From Tabrizicola piscis (GTDB lineage: Bacteria > Pseudomonadota > Alphaproteobacteria > Rhodobacterales > Rhodobacteraceae), in assembly GCF_003940805.1 (NCBI RefSeq), contig NZ_CP034328.1, positions 992,001 to 1,056,000 of the forward strand: a DNA stretch of 64,000 nt, given 5' to 3'. A program made the position numbers and the translations under genes. Position 1 is the first letter of the stretch. Each line of letters begins with the position of its first letter. Of the stretch, positions 1 to 10,149 are shown piece after piece. The notes beneath the pieces were generated by a model that was not told where the DNA came from, did not search any database, and was given only the letters and a program-made list of their open reading frames with translations.

Positions 1-50
1 ACCGCCCGCAATCTGCCGCTGCCCCACCGGTCCAAGCGAAAGAGAGCCCC

Positions 51-923
51 ATGTCCACGCAATCGTCCCGCGCCGCCGCGCGCCTGATGCTATCCCCGAC
101 CGTCATCCTGCTGCTCATCTGGATGATCGTGCCGCTGGCAATGACGCTGTGGTTTTCTTTCCAGCGCTACAACTTGCTGTATCCCGAACGGTCCGGCTGG
201 AACGATTTCGCCAACTACACCCGCTTTGTCGCGTCGCCAGCCTTCATGTCCGCCATCGCCAACACGCTGATCCTTGTCGTCGGTGTGCTGGTCATCACCA
301 TCGTCCTTGGCATCCTGATCGCCCTTCTGATCGACCAGCCGCTGTGGGGTCAGGGGGCAGTGCGCATCCTGACAATCTCGCCCTTCTTCATCATGCCCCC
401 CGTGGCGGCGCTGATCTGGAAGAACATGTTCATGAACCCGACAAACGGGCTGTTTGCCGAGGCGTCCAAGTTCCTTGGACTCAGTCCCTATGATTTCCTC
501 GGCCAAGCGCCGCTGGCGTCGATCATCCTGATCGTTGCCTGGCAATGGCTGCCCTTCGCCACGCTGATCCTGCTGACCGCGCTGCAATCACTGTCCTCCG
601 AGGAGCTTGAGGCGGCCGAGATGGACGGCGCCCCGGCGATCAAGCGGTTCTGGTACATCATGCTGCCGCATCTGGCCCGGTCGATCACCGTGGTGGTCCT
701 GATCCAGACGATCTTCCTCTTGGGCATCTTCGGCGAGATCCTTGTCACCACCAACGGCGGGCCCGGCACGGCGTCAACCACCCTGCCCTACCTGATCTAC
801 AAGGAGGCGCTGCTTGATTTCGACGTCGGTACCGCCGCCGCAGGTGGGGTGGTCGCCGTTGTCCTTGCCAACATCGTTGCCTTCTTCGCCATGCGGGCGA
901 TCGGCAAGAACCTGGAGGGGTAA
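51..923 (+). CDS. smoF: Polyol ABC transporter permease 1 (SmoF-like)
   Basis: This is an inner-membrane permease of a MalF-type carbohydrate ABC importer, 290 residues with about six hydrophobic segments. The EAA loop that docks with the ATPase is visible at about residues 185-207 (EAAEMDGAPA followed by LPHL). It starts a tight run of permease, permease, ATPase, short-chain sorbitol dehydrogenase and mannitol dehydrogenase. That order matches the Rhodobacter sphaeroides smoEFGK-smoS-mtlK polyol locus, so sorbitol/mannitol uptake is the inferred role. The binding protein (smoE) would lie just left of the window; the first 50 bases are leader only. The ATG follows a weak AGAGAG ribosome site, and the next gene begins three bases after the stop. 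Confidence 0.88.
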   Translation: MSTQSSRAAARLMLSPTVILLLIWMIVPLAMTLWFSFQRYNLLYPERSGWNDFANYTRFVASPAFMSAIANTLILVVGVLVITIVLGILIALLIDQPLWGQGAVRILTISPFFIMPPVAALIWKNMFMNPTNGLFAEASKFLGLSPYDFLGQAPLASIILIVAWQWLPFATLILLTALQSLSSEELEAAEMDGAPAIKRFWYIMLPHLARSITVVVLIQTIFLLGIFGEILVTTNGGPGTASTTLPYLIYKEALLDFDVGTAAAGGVVAVVLANIVAFFAMRAIGKNLEG

Positions 924-926
924 AGC

Positions 927-1757
927 ATGGCCCGGCATGTCACCACCCGCCGCAAGGCGATCAACACGGCCGCTGCTTGGTCTGTGGCAATCCTGCTGTT
1001 CTTCCCGATCCTGTGGACGATCCTGACGTCGTTCAAGCCCGAGGCGCAGGCCGTCGCGTCGCCGCCGATCTTCCTTGGCTTTGACTGGACGCTGCAGAAC
1101 TACATCGACGTCAACGACCAACGCGACTATTTCCGGTTCTTCTGGAACTCGGTCATCATCGCTGTCGGCTCCACCGTCCTTGGCCTTGTCATAGCGATCC
1201 CGGCTGCCTGGTCGATGGCCTTTGTGCCCGGGCGCAAGACGAAAGACCTGCTGATGTGGATGCTGTCCACCAAGATGATGCCTGCGGTGGGCGTGCTGGT
1301 TCCGATCTACCTGATCTTCAAGACTCTTGGCCTTCTGGACAGCCGCATCGGCCTTGTCATCGTGCTGACCCTGATGAACCTGCCGATCATCGTCTGGATG
1401 CTTTACACCTACTTCAAGGAAATCCCCGGCGAGATTCTTGAGGCCGCGCGGATGGACGGCGCGTCGCTTGCGTCGGAAATCCTGTACGTCCTGACGCCGA
1501 TGGCGATCCCGGGCATCGCCTCGACCCTTCTGCTCAACATCATCCTCGCCTGGAATGAATCCTTCTGGACGCTGAACCTGACCGTGTCCAACGCGGCCCC
1601 GCTGACCAAGTTCATCGCCAGTTTTTCCAGCCCGCAGGGCTTGTTCTACGCCAAACTCTCTGCCGCCAGCACGATGGCAATCCTGCCGATCCTCGTGCTG
1701 GGCTGGTTCAGCCAGAAACAACTCGTCCGCGGCCTGACCTTTGGCGCGGTGAAGTGA
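927..1757 (+). CDS. smoG: Polyol ABC transporter permease 2 (SmoG-like)
   Basis: This is the second inner-membrane permease of the polyol importer, MalG-type, 276 residues. Six hydrophobic segments are apparent, and the EAA loop reads [10 protein letters not shown] at about residues 172-181. It pairs with the preceding MalF-type permease to form the channel dimer. The three-base gap upstream and seven-base gap to the ATPase gene indicate one transcript. The C-terminal RGLTFGAVK ending is typical of MalG-family proteins. Substrate is inferred from the downstream polyol dehydrogenases, not from the permease itself. Confidence 0.88.
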   Translation: MARHVTTRRKAINTAAAWSVAILLFFPILWTILTSFKPEAQAVASPPIFLGFDWTLQNYIDVNDQRDYFRFFWNSVIIAVGSTVLGLVIAIPAAWSMAFVPGRKTKDLLMWMLSTKMMPAVGVLVPIYLIFKTLGLLDSRIGLVIVLTLMNLPIIVWMLYTYFKEIPGEILEAARMDGASLASEILYVLTPMAIPGIASTLLLNIILAWNESFWTLNLTVSNAAPLTKFIASFSSPQGLFYAKLSAASTMAILPILVLGWFSQKQLVRGLTFGAVK

Positions 1758-1764
1758 GGGAACA

Positions 1765-2757
1765 ATGGGACAGATCACACTCCACCAGGTCCGCAAATCC
1801 TTTGGCGAGGTTGACGTCATTCCCGGCGTCGATCTTGAGATCAAGGATGGCGAGTTTGTCGTCTTTGTCGGCCCGTCCGGCTGCGGCAAGTCCACCCTTC
1901 TGCGACTGATCGCGGGGCTGGAGGATACCACCTCGGGCACCATCTCGATCGACGGCAAGGATGCCACTGCCCTGCCTCCGGCCAAACGGGGCCTTGCGAT
2001 GGTGTTCCAAAGCTATGCGCTTTACCCGCACATGTCGGTCAAGAAGAACATCGGCTTTCCGCTGAAGATGGCCGGGATGGACCCCGCCGAAGCCGAAACC
2101 CGCATTCAGCGCGCGGCTTCGGTCCTGAACCTGACCAACTACCTTGACCGCAAACCCGGACAGTTGTCTGGCGGCCAGCGCCAGCGCGTTGCCATCGGCC
2201 GCGCCATCGTGCGGGAACCGGCGGCCTTCCTGTTCGATGAGCCCCTGTCTAACCTTGACGCAGCGCTCCGCGTCGGGATGCGGCAGGAGATCAGCGAACT
2301 GCACCAGTCGCTGAAGACCACGATGGTCTATGTCACCCATGATCAGGTCGAGGCGATGACCATGGCCGACAAGATCGTCGTCCTGAATGCCGGGCGGATC
2401 GAACAGGTCGGCAGCCCGCTTGACCTTTATCACAGCCCGAAGAACCTGTTTGTCGCAGGCTTCATCGGCAGCCCGAAGATGAACCTGATCGCGGGGCCCG
2501 AGGCGGCAAAGCACGGGGCCACGACCATCGGCATCCGGCCCGAACACATCACCGTCGGCGATGGGCCGTGGGAGGGTGTGGTTGGCCTGTCGGAACACCT
2601 TGGGTCTGACAGCTTCATCAAGGTTGATGTGGCGGGTGTAGGCATCATCAACGTGCGTGGCCCGGGTGAGCTTGGCGTTCATCACGGCGACAGGATCAGG
2701 CTTGCGCCTGCGGGAAAACTGCACCGCTTTGATGCCAACGGGATGGCCATGGCATGA
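1765..2757 (+). CDS. smoK: Polyol ABC transporter ATP-binding protein (SmoK-like)
   Basis: This is the cytoplasmic ATPase of the MalK/UgpC class that powers the polyol importer, 330 residues. Walker A (GPSGCGKST) is at about residues 36-44, the signature LSGGQRQRV at about 133, and Walker B with [11 protein letters not shown] at about 155. A regulatory OB-type C-terminal domain follows (IRPEHI motif near residue 256). The stop overlaps the start of the sorbitol dehydrogenase gene by four bases (ATGA), so translation is probably coupled. This ATPase class is sometimes shared between sugar importers, so exclusive use by SmoFG is an inference. Confidence 0.88.
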   Translation: MGQITLHQVRKSFGEVDVIPGVDLEIKDGEFVVFVGPSGCGKSTLLRLIAGLEDTTSGTISIDGKDATALPPAKRGLAMVFQSYALYPHMSVKKNIGFPLKMAGMDPAEAETRIQRAASVLNLTNYLDRKPGQLSGGQRQRVAIGRAIVREPAAFLFDEPLSNLDAALRVGMRQEISELHQSLKTTMVYVTHDQVEAMTMADKIVVLNAGRIEQVGSPLDLYHSPKNLFVAGFIGSPKMNLIAGPEAAKHGATTIGIRPEHITVGDGPWEGVVGLSEHLGSDSFIKVDVAGVGIINVRGPGELGVHHGDRIRLAPAGKLHRFDANGMAMA

Positions 2758-3521
2758 GACTTGCAGGCAAGACCGCCCTCATCACCGGGGCAGCACGCGG
2801 TATCGGGTTTGAATTTGCCCGCGCCTATATCGCCGAAGGCGCAACCGTGGCGTTGGCGGATATCAATGCCGCAGCCTTGAACAAGGCTGTGGCCGAGCTT
2901 GGCCCGAAAGCCATTCCCGTGCAGATGGACGTAACCGCGCAAGACAGCATCGACGCCGGTTTTGCCAGCGTGATCGACCGGCTGGGGCATCTGGATATCC
3001 TGATCAACAACGCCGCCCTGTTCTCGGCCGCGCCTATCGCGGAAATCACCCGCGCCGATTATGACAAGCTCTTTGCCGTGAATGTCGCGGGCACGCTGTT
3101 CACGATGCAGGCCGCCGCGCGTCACATGATCCCGCGTGGGTCGGGCACCATCATCAACATGGCCAGTCAGGCCGGGCGGCGGGGTGAGGGGCTTGTTGCC
3201 GTCTACTGCGCCACCAAGGCCGCCGTCATCAGCCTGACCCAGTCGGCGGGCCTCGACCTTATCCGCCACGGCATCAACGTCAACGCCATCGCGCCGGGTG
3301 TGGTGGACGGTGAACACTGGGACGGCGTCGACGCCTTCTTCGCAAAGTACGAGGGCAAGGCCCCCGGTCAGAAGAAGCGTGAAGTGGGCGAGGCCGTCCC
3401 CTTCGGCCGCATGGGCACTGCGCAAGACCTGACCGGCATGGCGATCTTCCTTGCCACGCCGGAAGCGAAATACATCGTCGCCCAATGCTTCGGCGTGGAC
3501 GGCGGCAACTGGATGGCCTGA
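2754..3521 (+). CDS. smoS: Sorbitol (glucitol) dehydrogenase, SDR family
   Basis: This 255-residue short-chain dehydrogenase/reductase has the NAD-binding TGAARGIG loop at residues 11-18, an NNAA motif near residue 85, and the catalytic YCATK (Tyr-x3-Lys) near residue 152. The length and position match SmoS of Rhodobacter sphaeroides, which oxidises D-glucitol to D-fructose and also galactitol. It acts in the cytoplasm on polyols brought in by the upstream transporter. It is coupled by ATGA overlap to the ATPase gene and followed after two bases by the mannitol dehydrogenase gene. The family and operon role are clear; exact substrate is inferred from synteny. Confidence 0.85.
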   Translation: MRLAGKTALITGAARGIGFEFARAYIAEGATVALADINAAALNKAVAELGPKAIPVQMDVTAQDSIDAGFASVIDRLGHLDILINNAALFSAAPIAEITRADYDKLFAVNVAGTLFTMQAAARHMIPRGSGTIINMASQAGRRGEGLVAVYCATKAAVISLTQSAGLDLIRHGINVNAIAPGVVDGEHWDGVDAFFAKYEGKAPGQKKREVGEAVPFGRMGTAQDLTGMAIFLATPEAKYIVAQCFGVDGGNWMA

Positions 3522-3523
3522 CC

Positions 3524-4981
3524 ATGACCGCAAGCACCCCCTCTGTCGCCCTGCCCCGCTATGACCGCTCCAAGGTCACGCCGGGGATTGTCCATATCGG
3601 GCTTGGCAACTTTCACCGGGCCCATATGGCCGTTTATCTGGACGACCTGATGAACATGGGACTGGCCATGGACTGGGGCATCCTTGGTGCCGGGGTCCGC
3701 CCTGCCGATGCCGCCATGCGTAAAGCCCTTCTGGCGCAGGACTGCCTGTCCACCGTGATCGAGCTTGATCCCGCCGGCAAGACCGCCCGCCGTGTGGGGG
3801 CCATGGTGGGCTTCATCGAGGTGGCACCCGACAACGGCCCGCTGATCGCCGCCATGTCCCGGCCCGAGATCCGGATCGTCAGTCTGACGGTCACCGAGGG
3901 CGGGTATTTTGTCAGTGCCGAAACCGGCAGTTTCGATGCTTCGGCCCCGGCCATCGTCGCGGATGGCAAAACGCCGGATCGGCCCGCCACGGCCTTTGGT
4001 GCCATCGTTGCAGCCCTGCGCGCCCGACGGGCCGCTGGCATGGCCCCGTTTACCGTCATGTCCTGTGACAACCTTCCAGGCAATGGCCATCTGACCCGCG
4101 CCGCGGTGACGGGCACTGCGCGCCTGTCAGACCCGGAGCTTGCCGACTGGATCGACGCCCATGTCGCCTTTCCCAACGGCATGGTTGACCGCATCACCCC
4201 TGCCACCGGCCCGCGCGAACGCGAGATGGCCGCGAGCTTCGGCCTTCCGACGGATGACTTTCCCGTCACTTGTGAGCCTTTCAGGCAATGGGTGCTGGAG
4301 GATCACTTCCCCTCGGGCCGCCCGCCACTGGAAAAGGTCGGCGTGACCTTCACCGACGCAGTCCACGCCTATGAGACGATGAAACTGCGCATCCTGAACG
4401 GGGGTCATGCCATCATAGCCTACCCCGGGGGGCTGCTAGACATAGACTATGTGCATCAGGCGATGGGCGAGCCTTTGATCTCGGCCTTTCTGGACAAGGT
4501 GGAGCGAGAGGAGATCATTCCCTACGTCCCGCCAGTTCCCGGCACCGATCTTGGGGCCTATTACAGCCTGATCCGCGAGCGTTTCTCGAACCCCGAAGTG
4601 GCCGACACCGAACACCGGCTGTGTTTTGACGGATCAAACCGGCAGCCCAAGTTCATCCTGCCCAGCCTGCGCGATGCCTTGGCGGCGGGGGGCAGCATCG
4701 AAGGGCTGGCGCTGGAATGCGCGCTGTGGTGCCGGTATTGCCATGGCACCAAGGACAATGGCGCTGTGACCCCGCCCAACGACCCCAACTGGGACCAGTT
4801 GACGTCGCTGGCCCGCGCGGCGCGTCAGGACCCGCTGGTATGGCTGGGCCTGACCGAGCTTTACGGCGAAATTGGTCAGGATCCGCGCCTGCGCGAGGCG
4901 TTCTCCCGCCACCTGAACCGCCTTTGGCAGGTTGGAACGGCCGAGGTGTTGCACGCTTACTTGGCGTCCGGTCAGCGATAG
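3524..4981 (+). CDS. mtlK: Mannitol 2-dehydrogenase, long-chain polyol dehydrogenase family
   Basis: This is a 485-residue polyol-specific long-chain dehydrogenase that would oxidise D-mannitol to D-fructose with NAD in the cytoplasm. The N-terminal HIGLGNFHRAH segment is the family nucleotide-binding signature. The active-site pattern Lys-x4-Asn-x2-His appears as KLRILNGGH at about residue 287. I chose the ATG at 3524 over an in-frame upstream ATG inside smoS because it lies two bases after the smoS stop and gives the normal family N-terminus. The 3' end overlaps the convergent kinase-like gene by ten bases. In related Rhodobacter loci a fructokinase gene follows; here it does not. Confidence 0.87.
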   Translation: MTASTPSVALPRYDRSKVTPGIVHIGLGNFHRAHMAVYLDDLMNMGLAMDWGILGAGVRPADAAMRKALLAQDCLSTVIELDPAGKTARRVGAMVGFIEVAPDNGPLIAAMSRPEIRIVSLTVTEGGYFVSAETGSFDASAPAIVADGKTPDRPATAFGAIVAALRARRAAGMAPFTVMSCDNLPGNGHLTRAAVTGTARLSDPELADWIDAHVAFPNGMVDRITPATGPREREMAASFGLPTDDFPVTCEPFRQWVLEDHFPSGRPPLEKVGVTFTDAVHAYETMKLRILNGGHAIIAYPGGLLDIDYVHQAMGEPLISAFLDKVEREEIIPYVPPVPGTDLGAYYSLIRERFSNPEVADTEHRLCFDGSNRQPKFILPSLRDALAAGGSIEGLALECALWCRYCHGTKDNGAVTPPNDPNWDQLTSLARAARQDPLVWLGLTELYGEIGQDPRLREAFSRHLNRLWQVGTAEVLHAYLASGQR

Positions 4982-6339
4982 GGCGTCACCAAGGCCCGCA
5001 GATCGACCCTTGCCCGCAGGCGCGCGGCCAGAAGGTACATGCCGCCGATCTTGCGATGCAGAAACAGCGTTTCGGCGGGCGGGACATGCATCAGGTCCCG
5101 GTCGGTGCCGATGGCAAGCCCCATGTCGCGCAGACGGTCCAGCAGATCAGAGCGGCCAAAGTCAAAGGGTGTATCCTGGCGGAGTGGCTCCATCGCCGTG
5201 TCGAACATGCGCAGGATGAGGGCCTGATGCTGCGGTGCGGTGGCCGGGCCGAAGTAGCCGATCTTCAGCATGGCCGCGTGGATTGCACTGGCATCGCGGT
5301 CAAGGGCAGCATTCAGCAGTGTCCGGAACGTCTGGCTGAGCGCGGGATCAACTGCGCGAACGGCGCCGAAATCCAACAGTACAATGCGCCCGGTTTTGGG
5401 ATCGACGCGGTAGTTGGCAAGATTGGGATCGGTCTGCATGGCATGGAAATTGAACAGCTCACGCAGCACTAGGTCGATCAGGTTGGCGGCAGCTCGGTCT
5501 CGGACGGGCTGGGGGGCGGACTCCAGCGTGTCGATGGCTTGGCTTTCGACGTAGGTCATGGCCAGCACCCGCCCCGTGCTCAAATCGTCCTGCAGCCGGG
5601 GCAGGATGAAGTCCGTCGATCCGTCCAGCAGATCCCCAAAGCGGCGCAGGTGGGCGGCTTCAGCGGCATAGTCCGCCTCTTCATGCAACTGCGACTTCGC
5701 GGCGCTGAGGAGGGGGGAAATGTCCATTCCCTTCGGTAGAAGACCGGGAAGGCGCAGGATCGCGGCCATGTTGTCGACATCGCTGTCGATACTGGCGCGG
5801 ACGCCGGGGTATTGCACCTTGATCGCCAGCACCCGCCCATCCCGGGTTTCCGCACGGTGGACCTGCCCGATCGAAGCCGCTGCGAAGGGCCGCACGTCAA
5901 AGCGCCGGAAGCGCGCCAGCCAGCCCGTGCCCCATTCCCCATTCAGCACGTCGCGCAACTGATCCGGTGGCATCGGACGGGCATCGTCGCGCAGGGTGGC
6001 CAGGATCGAGGTCAGTTGCGGCGACAGGACGATCCCGCTGTCCATCGACAGCATCTGGCCAAGTTTCAATGCTGCCCCGCGCATGTGGGCCAGTCCCGAT
6101 GTCAGGCGCATCGCGTTCGAAGGTGTCAGCAGCAGGTCTTGCAAGCCCGGCCGCTGACCTTGCGCCAACTGCCTCAGTCCCCCAGAGACTACGCCGCCCG
6201 CAATGCCGGCAACGATCCCGCCCATGTGCAGAAGCCGCACGCCGCGCCCGCTGGGAACCGGAGCGCCGCGCTTGTCTGCTGAATCGTCTTTCACGTCCTG
6301 CGCCCATCCCTTTGCCCGGTGCCATAGGTGGGGCGTCAC
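4972..6339 (-). CDS. ABC1/UbiB/AarF family atypical kinase-like protein
   Basis: This 455-residue protein belongs to the ABC1 (ADCK/UbiB/AarF) family of atypical kinase-like proteins, which support ubiquinone biosynthesis or lipid handling. The diagnostic KxGQ stretch is GAALKLGQMLSMD at about residues 89-101. An AIKVQYPG lysine motif lies near residue 171 and a DFG-type LLDFGAVRA near residue 320. A glycine-rich hydrophobic stretch near residues 40-55 could be membrane associated. It is a single gene converging on mtlK with a ten-base overlap. No ubiquinone genes are nearby, so a precise role cannot be given. Confidence 0.8.
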   Translation of the reverse strand: MTPHLWHRAKGWAQDVKDDSADKRGAPVPSGRGVRLLHMGGIVAGIAGGVVSGGLRQLAQGQRPGLQDLLLTPSNAMRLTSGLAHMRGAALKLGQMLSMDSGIVLSPQLTSILATLRDDARPMPPDQLRDVLNGEWGTGWLARFRRFDVRPFAAASIGQVHRAETRDGRVLAIKVQYPGVRASIDSDVDNMAAILRLPGLLPKGMDISPLLSAAKSQLHEEADYAAEAAHLRRFGDLLDGSTDFILPRLQDDLSTGRVLAMTYVESQAIDTLESAPQPVRDRAAANLIDLVLRELFNFHAMQTDPNLANYRVDPKTGRIVLLDFGAVRAVDPALSQTFRTLLNAALDRDASAIHAAMLKIGYFGPATAPQHQALILRMFDTAMEPLRQDTPFDFGRSDLLDRLRDMGLAIGTDRDLMHVPPAETLFLHRKIGGMYLLAARLRARVDLRALVTPYR

Positions 6340-6699
6340 GGCAGATCGTCAAAGACGAACCGACGCAACAGAGACGAATCTGTCTTGCGCCGCGTCGCTG
6401 CCGATCACTTTTGCGACAGCCGTTTTTCTGCGCTGCGGCATCCGGCAGCGCCAAAGATTTGTGCAGATCGCTTCCACCTGCCTGCGGCGCCCGCCTGCCG
6501 CTTCGATCAGATTGATCGCCACCTGAAATCGGCGCCCCCTTTGTCTTGCTTGGGCGGTTCCAAGACAGTCGAGAGCGGCGGCGGTAAACGGGTTCACTGG
6601 TTCCCAAGGCGTCTCGCAAGAAGAAACGTGCTGCCACGCACTGCTGGCCGGTCTCATTGAATGAGGGGGCGCTGCGGGGAGCCTGATGGGGGAATGACC
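6340..6699. other. Intergenic region between the UbiB-like gene and urtA
   Basis: This stretch of about 360 bases lies between two divergently read genes and must hold both promoters. I see no coding region that looks real. A 7-bp inverted repeat (TGTCTTG at 6542 and CAAGACA ending at 6567, 12-base spacer) could be an operator or hairpin. I could not find a convincing NtrC site or a -24/-12 promoter, although urea transporters are commonly nitrogen regulated. Confidence 0.4.
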
Positions 6700-7986
6700 A
6701 TGAAACTGACCAGACGTACATTGTTGGCATCCGGAATTGCCGCGCTTTCCTTGCCCCGCGTTGCCTTTGCCCAGGCCGAGACCATCAAGGTCGGCGTGCT
6801 GCATTCGCTTTCGGGGACGATGGCGATTTCGGAAACGACGCTGAAAGACACCATGCTTATGCTGATCGAAGCGCAGAACGCCAAGGGCGGTCTTCTCGGC
6901 AAGCAGCTTGAGGCGGTGGTCGTCGACCCGGCCTCGGACTGGCCGCTGTTTGCCGAAAAGGCGCGGGAACTGCTGACCGTGTCGAACGTCGACGTGATGT
7001 TCGGCTGCTGGACCTCGGTGTCGCGGAAGTCCGTCCTGCCGGTGATCGAGGAACTCAATGGCCTGCTGTTCTACCCGGTGCAGTACGAAGGTGAGGAATC
7101 GTCGAAGAACGTGTTCTACACCGGTGCAGCCCCGAACCAGCAGGCGATCCCTGCAGTGGATTACTACCTGGAGGAACTGGGCGTCACAAAATTCGCGCTT
7201 CTGGGGACGGACTATGTCTACCCGCGCACCACGAACAACATTCTGGAAGCCTACCTGATCTCCAAGGGCATCCCGAAGGAGGACATCTTCGTCAACTACA
7301 CCCCCTTCGGGCACAGCGACTGGTCGAAGATTGTGGGTGACGTGGTGGCCCTGGGTGCTGACGGCAAGAAGGTCGGCGTCATCTCGACCATCAACGGCGA
7401 TGCAAACATCGGGTTCTACAAGGAACTGGCTGCCGCTGGCGTCACGGCCGACACGCTGCCCGTCGTCGCCTTCTCGGTCGGTGAGGAAGAGCTTTCGGGT
7501 CTGGACACCACCAACCTCGCCGGTCATCTGGCGGCTTGGAACTACTTCATGTCGGCTGACACCCCGGAAAACGCCGCCTTCATCGCGGCCTGGAAGGCCT
7601 TCATCAAGGATGACGCGCGCGTCACGAACGACCCGATGGAAGCGCATTACATCGGCTTCAACATGTGGGTGAACGCGGTCACCGCCGCAGGTACGACCGA
7701 GGTGGATGCGGTTTCGGCTGCGATGATCGGGCAGGAGTTCCCGAACCTGACCGGCGGGATCGCCAAGATGCTGCCGAACCACCACCTGACCAAGCCGGTG
7801 CTGATCGGCGAAATCCGCGCCGATGGGCAGTTCGACATCATCAGCCAGACCGACCCGGTCCCCGGCGATGCATGGACCGACTATCTGCCGGAATCGGCGG
7901 TGCTGGAGGCCGATTGGGCCGAGCTGAAGTGCGGGATGTACAACACGGAAACCTCCACCTGCGTGCAGCTGAAGTCGAACTACTGA
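6700..7986 (+). CDS. urtA: Urea ABC transporter substrate-binding protein UrtA
   Basis: This is the periplasmic urea-binding protein of the UrtABCDE importer, 428 residues, with a type I binding-protein fold of the branched-chain amino acid class. The N-terminus KLTRRTLLAS followed by a hydrophobic run and AFAQA looks like a twin-arginine (Tat) signal peptide. The segment IKVGVLHSLSGTMAISE and the later FYPVQYEGEESS are typical of UrtA. I chose the ATG at 6700 because a GGGGG ribosome site ends seven bases before it; ATG codons at 6694 and 6661 are alternatives. Four further urt genes follow in order. Confidence 0.93.
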   Translation: MKLTRRTLLASGIAALSLPRVAFAQAETIKVGVLHSLSGTMAISETTLKDTMLMLIEAQNAKGGLLGKQLEAVVVDPASDWPLFAEKARELLTVSNVDVMFGCWTSVSRKSVLPVIEELNGLLFYPVQYEGEESSKNVFYTGAAPNQQAIPAVDYYLEELGVTKFALLGTDYVYPRTTNNILEAYLISKGIPKEDIFVNYTPFGHSDWSKIVGDVVALGADGKKVGVISTINGDANIGFYKELAAAGVTADTLPVVAFSVGEEELSGLDTTNLAGHLAAWNYFMSADTPENAAFIAAWKAFIKDDARVTNDPMEAHYIGFNMWVNAVTAAGTTEVDAVSAAMIGQEFPNLTGGIAKMLPNHHLTKPVLIGEIRADGQFDIISQTDPVPGDAWTDYLPESAVLEADWAELKCGMYNTETSTCVQLKSNY

Positions 7987-8021
7987 TCCAGCGGGACAGT
8001 TTGCCGAAGGCGGACCCCTGT

Positions 8022-8130
8022 CACCTCCCCTCCCCCTGTGGGGAGGGGATGGGGGAGGAGGGCACCCCGCCTTACGCCGCTGGCCTGACGCAGCCCCCCA
8101 CCCTCTCCCTCCCCCACAAAGGGGGGAGGG
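8022..8130. repeat. G/C-rich paired-hairpin repeat, copy 1 (urtA-urtB gap)
   Basis: Two self-complementary arms are visible. The first contains CCCCTCCCC and GGGGAGGGG around a four-base loop from about 8026. The second contains CCCTCCCCC and GGGGGAGGG around ACAAA from about 8108. The outer arms are also largely complementary to each other. A closely related element lies in the urtB-urtC gap. Such C-rich/G-rich intergenic elements are dispersed in many alphaproteobacterial genomes. Here it may form an RNA structure between two co-transcribed genes. Confidence 0.75.
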
Positions 8131-8179
8131 AAGCCCCCCTATCTGACCGCCGTCCCGCGGCCCAACGCCCGGAAATCCC

Positions 8180-10117
8180 ATGCGCCTGACCGCCTTCCTT
8201 GTTGCGGCCTTCCTTTGGCTTCTGCCCTTGCCGGCGCTTGCGCAGGAGGCCGCCGCCATCGTGGCCGAGAACCGCGACCAGATTGAAAAGCCGTCACGCC
8301 AGACGATCGGACCGGTGATCACGGCGTTGGCGGGCAGTGGCGACCCAATGGCCGATGACATCCTCACCGCCTGGGGCGACCGGCGGCTTGTGGTGCGCAA
8401 ATCCGACCGGGCGATGTTCATCGCCGTGGCAGAGGGGGACGGCTTTGCCCTGACCGCCCTTGATGGCTCCCCCGGTGGCACTATCGCAAAGGCCGACGTG
8501 ACCGAGTTGAAGCCCAATGCCGGGGTGCGCGGCCTGATCGCCACCGCGCTGGTGCAGTTCACCCTGTCAGACCCAGATCCAACGATCCGGGCAGCCGCCC
8601 TTGCCTCAATCGCCCGCGATCCGACGGCTGAGGCATTGGATCCTCTGCGCGCCTCCCTCGAATCCGAGGCTGACCCGGCCTTGAAGGTGCAGAAGGAACG
8701 GCTGGAGCGTTTTCTGACCCTGCGGTTCGACCCTGATCCGACTGCCCGCGTGGCTGCGATCGAAAGCCTTGGCGCCGACCCTGCGCTGGACGTGCGTGCC
8801 GCCCTGAACCCGCTGGTCGCCACCACCCGCGCAGCCAGCCTTGGGCAGCCCTCCGGCAACATCGCCCGACCCCTGTTCCCCGGCACCGACCTGACCGAGG
8901 TCGAGGCCTATGACCTGTTGGTTGCTGCCAACCTCGCCCCTGCCCGCCTGACGCTGGAGGAACAGCGCGCGGCGCTTGTGGCAAACATCGTGGACGGGGT
9001 GGTCGGCGGCGTCCCGGTGGCCGAGTTGAACAGCCAGGCCGCCCGCGACCGCGCCTATACCGCGCTTGAGGTGGCCGGCACAGTTCCCACTGCGGCCACC
9101 GATGACGAGGTGACCGCCGCACTGGCTGCCCACAGCTTCTTCGAGGTCTATGTAGAGCCTGACGCCGCTGTCACATCGGCCGCAACAGCCGCCCTGACCA
9201 GTATCGACCGCAAGGTCGGCCTGATGCAGGCCGCCGACCTTGGCCTTGATGCCCTGTCCCTTGCCGCGATCTTCTTTCTCGCCGCCATCGGCCTTGCCAT
9301 CACCTTCGGCGTGATGGGCGTGATCAACATGGCGCATGGTGAGTTCATCACGATGGGCGCCTATACTGGGTTCGTCGTCCAGCTTTTCGTCCCGGACTAC
9401 ACCCTGTCGATCCTGATCGCTCTGCCCTTGGCCTTCATCGTCACCTTTGCCGCAGGGGTGGCGATGGAGCGTCTGGTGATCCGTCACCTTTACAAACGCC
9501 CGTTGGAGACGCTGCTGGCCACTTTCGGCATCTCCATCGCGCTGCAGCAGATCCTGAAGAACGTGTTCGGTACGCAAGCCCGCCCGCTGACAGCCCCCGG
9601 TTGGCTGGATGGCGCTCTGACCTTCAACGATGTCGTCTCGATCAGCTACATCCGCATTGCAATCTTCGTGCTGGCCCTGATCTTCCTCGCCTTCTTCCTT
9701 TACCTGATGAAGCGCACCCGCCTTGGCCTTGAAGTCCGCGCCGTCACCCAAAACCCCGCCATGGCCGCCAGCATGGGCATCAACCCCGACCGCATCAATA
9801 TGCTGACGTTCGGCCTCGGGAGCGGCATCGCGGGCATCGCCGGGGTGGCCATCGGCCTTTACGCCAAGGTCACGTCCGAGATGGGCGCGGATTACATCGT
9901 GCAATCCTTCATGACCGTGGTCGTCGGCGGTGTCGGCAACGTCTGGGGAACCCTCGCCGGGGCCACGATGATCGGCTCCTTGCAGAAGGTGATCGAGTTC
10001 CTGAACCCGTCCAACACCCTCGCCGCACAGACCTACATGATTCTCTTCATCATCCTTTTCATCCAGTTCCGGCCGCGGGGCATCATCGCCTTGCGTGGTC
10101 GCGCGGCGGGGGATTGA
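8180..10117 (+). CDS. urtB: Urea ABC transporter permease UrtB
   Basis: This is the first membrane subunit of the urea importer, LivH-like, 645 residues. A signal peptide (hydrophobic run ending PALAQEA) starts the protein. A periplasmic region of about 330 residues rich in Ala and Leu, with HEAT-like helical character, precedes the transmembrane half. The permease core begins near residue 355 (LDALSLAAIFFLAAIGL) and carries the LivH-type GVMGVINMAHGEF motif. The long N-terminal extension is normal for UrtB proteins. It is separated from urtA and urtC by the two hairpin repeats, unlike the overlapping genes downstream. Confidence 0.92.
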   Translation: MRLTAFLVAAFLWLLPLPALAQEAAAIVAENRDQIEKPSRQTIGPVITALAGSGDPMADDILTAWGDRRLVVRKSDRAMFIAVAEGDGFALTALDGSPGGTIAKADVTELKPNAGVRGLIATALVQFTLSDPDPTIRAAALASIARDPTAEALDPLRASLESEADPALKVQKERLERFLTLRFDPDPTARVAAIESLGADPALDVRAALNPLVATTRAASLGQPSGNIARPLFPGTDLTEVEAYDLLVAANLAPARLTLEEQRAALVANIVDGVVGGVPVAELNSQAARDRAYTALEVAGTVPTAATDDEVTAALAAHSFFEVYVEPDAAVTSAATAALTSIDRKVGLMQAADLGLDALSLAAIFFLAAIGLAITFGVMGVINMAHGEFITMGAYTGFVVQLFVPDYTLSILIALPLAFIVTFAAGVAMERLVIRHLYKRPLETLLATFGISIALQQILKNVFGTQARPLTAPGWLDGALTFNDVVSISYIRIAIFVLALIFLAFFLYLMKRTRLGLEVRAVTQNPAMAASMGINPDRINMLTFGLGSGIAGIAGVAIGLYAKVTSEMGADYIVQSFMTVVVGGVGNVWGTLAGATMIGSLQKVIEFLNPSNTLAAQTYMILFIILFIQFRPRGIIALRGRAAGD

Positions 10118-10149
10118 CCATGATCGTTTTCCTGACCGCCAGACTGGGG

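Noticed and set aside
6349..8886. 845-codon open frame on the minus strand across urtA and urtB
   Set aside because: It runs antisense through urtA, the hairpin repeat and urtB. Its translation is Arg/Pro/Gly-rich with no family features, while the plus-strand proteins are clear family members.
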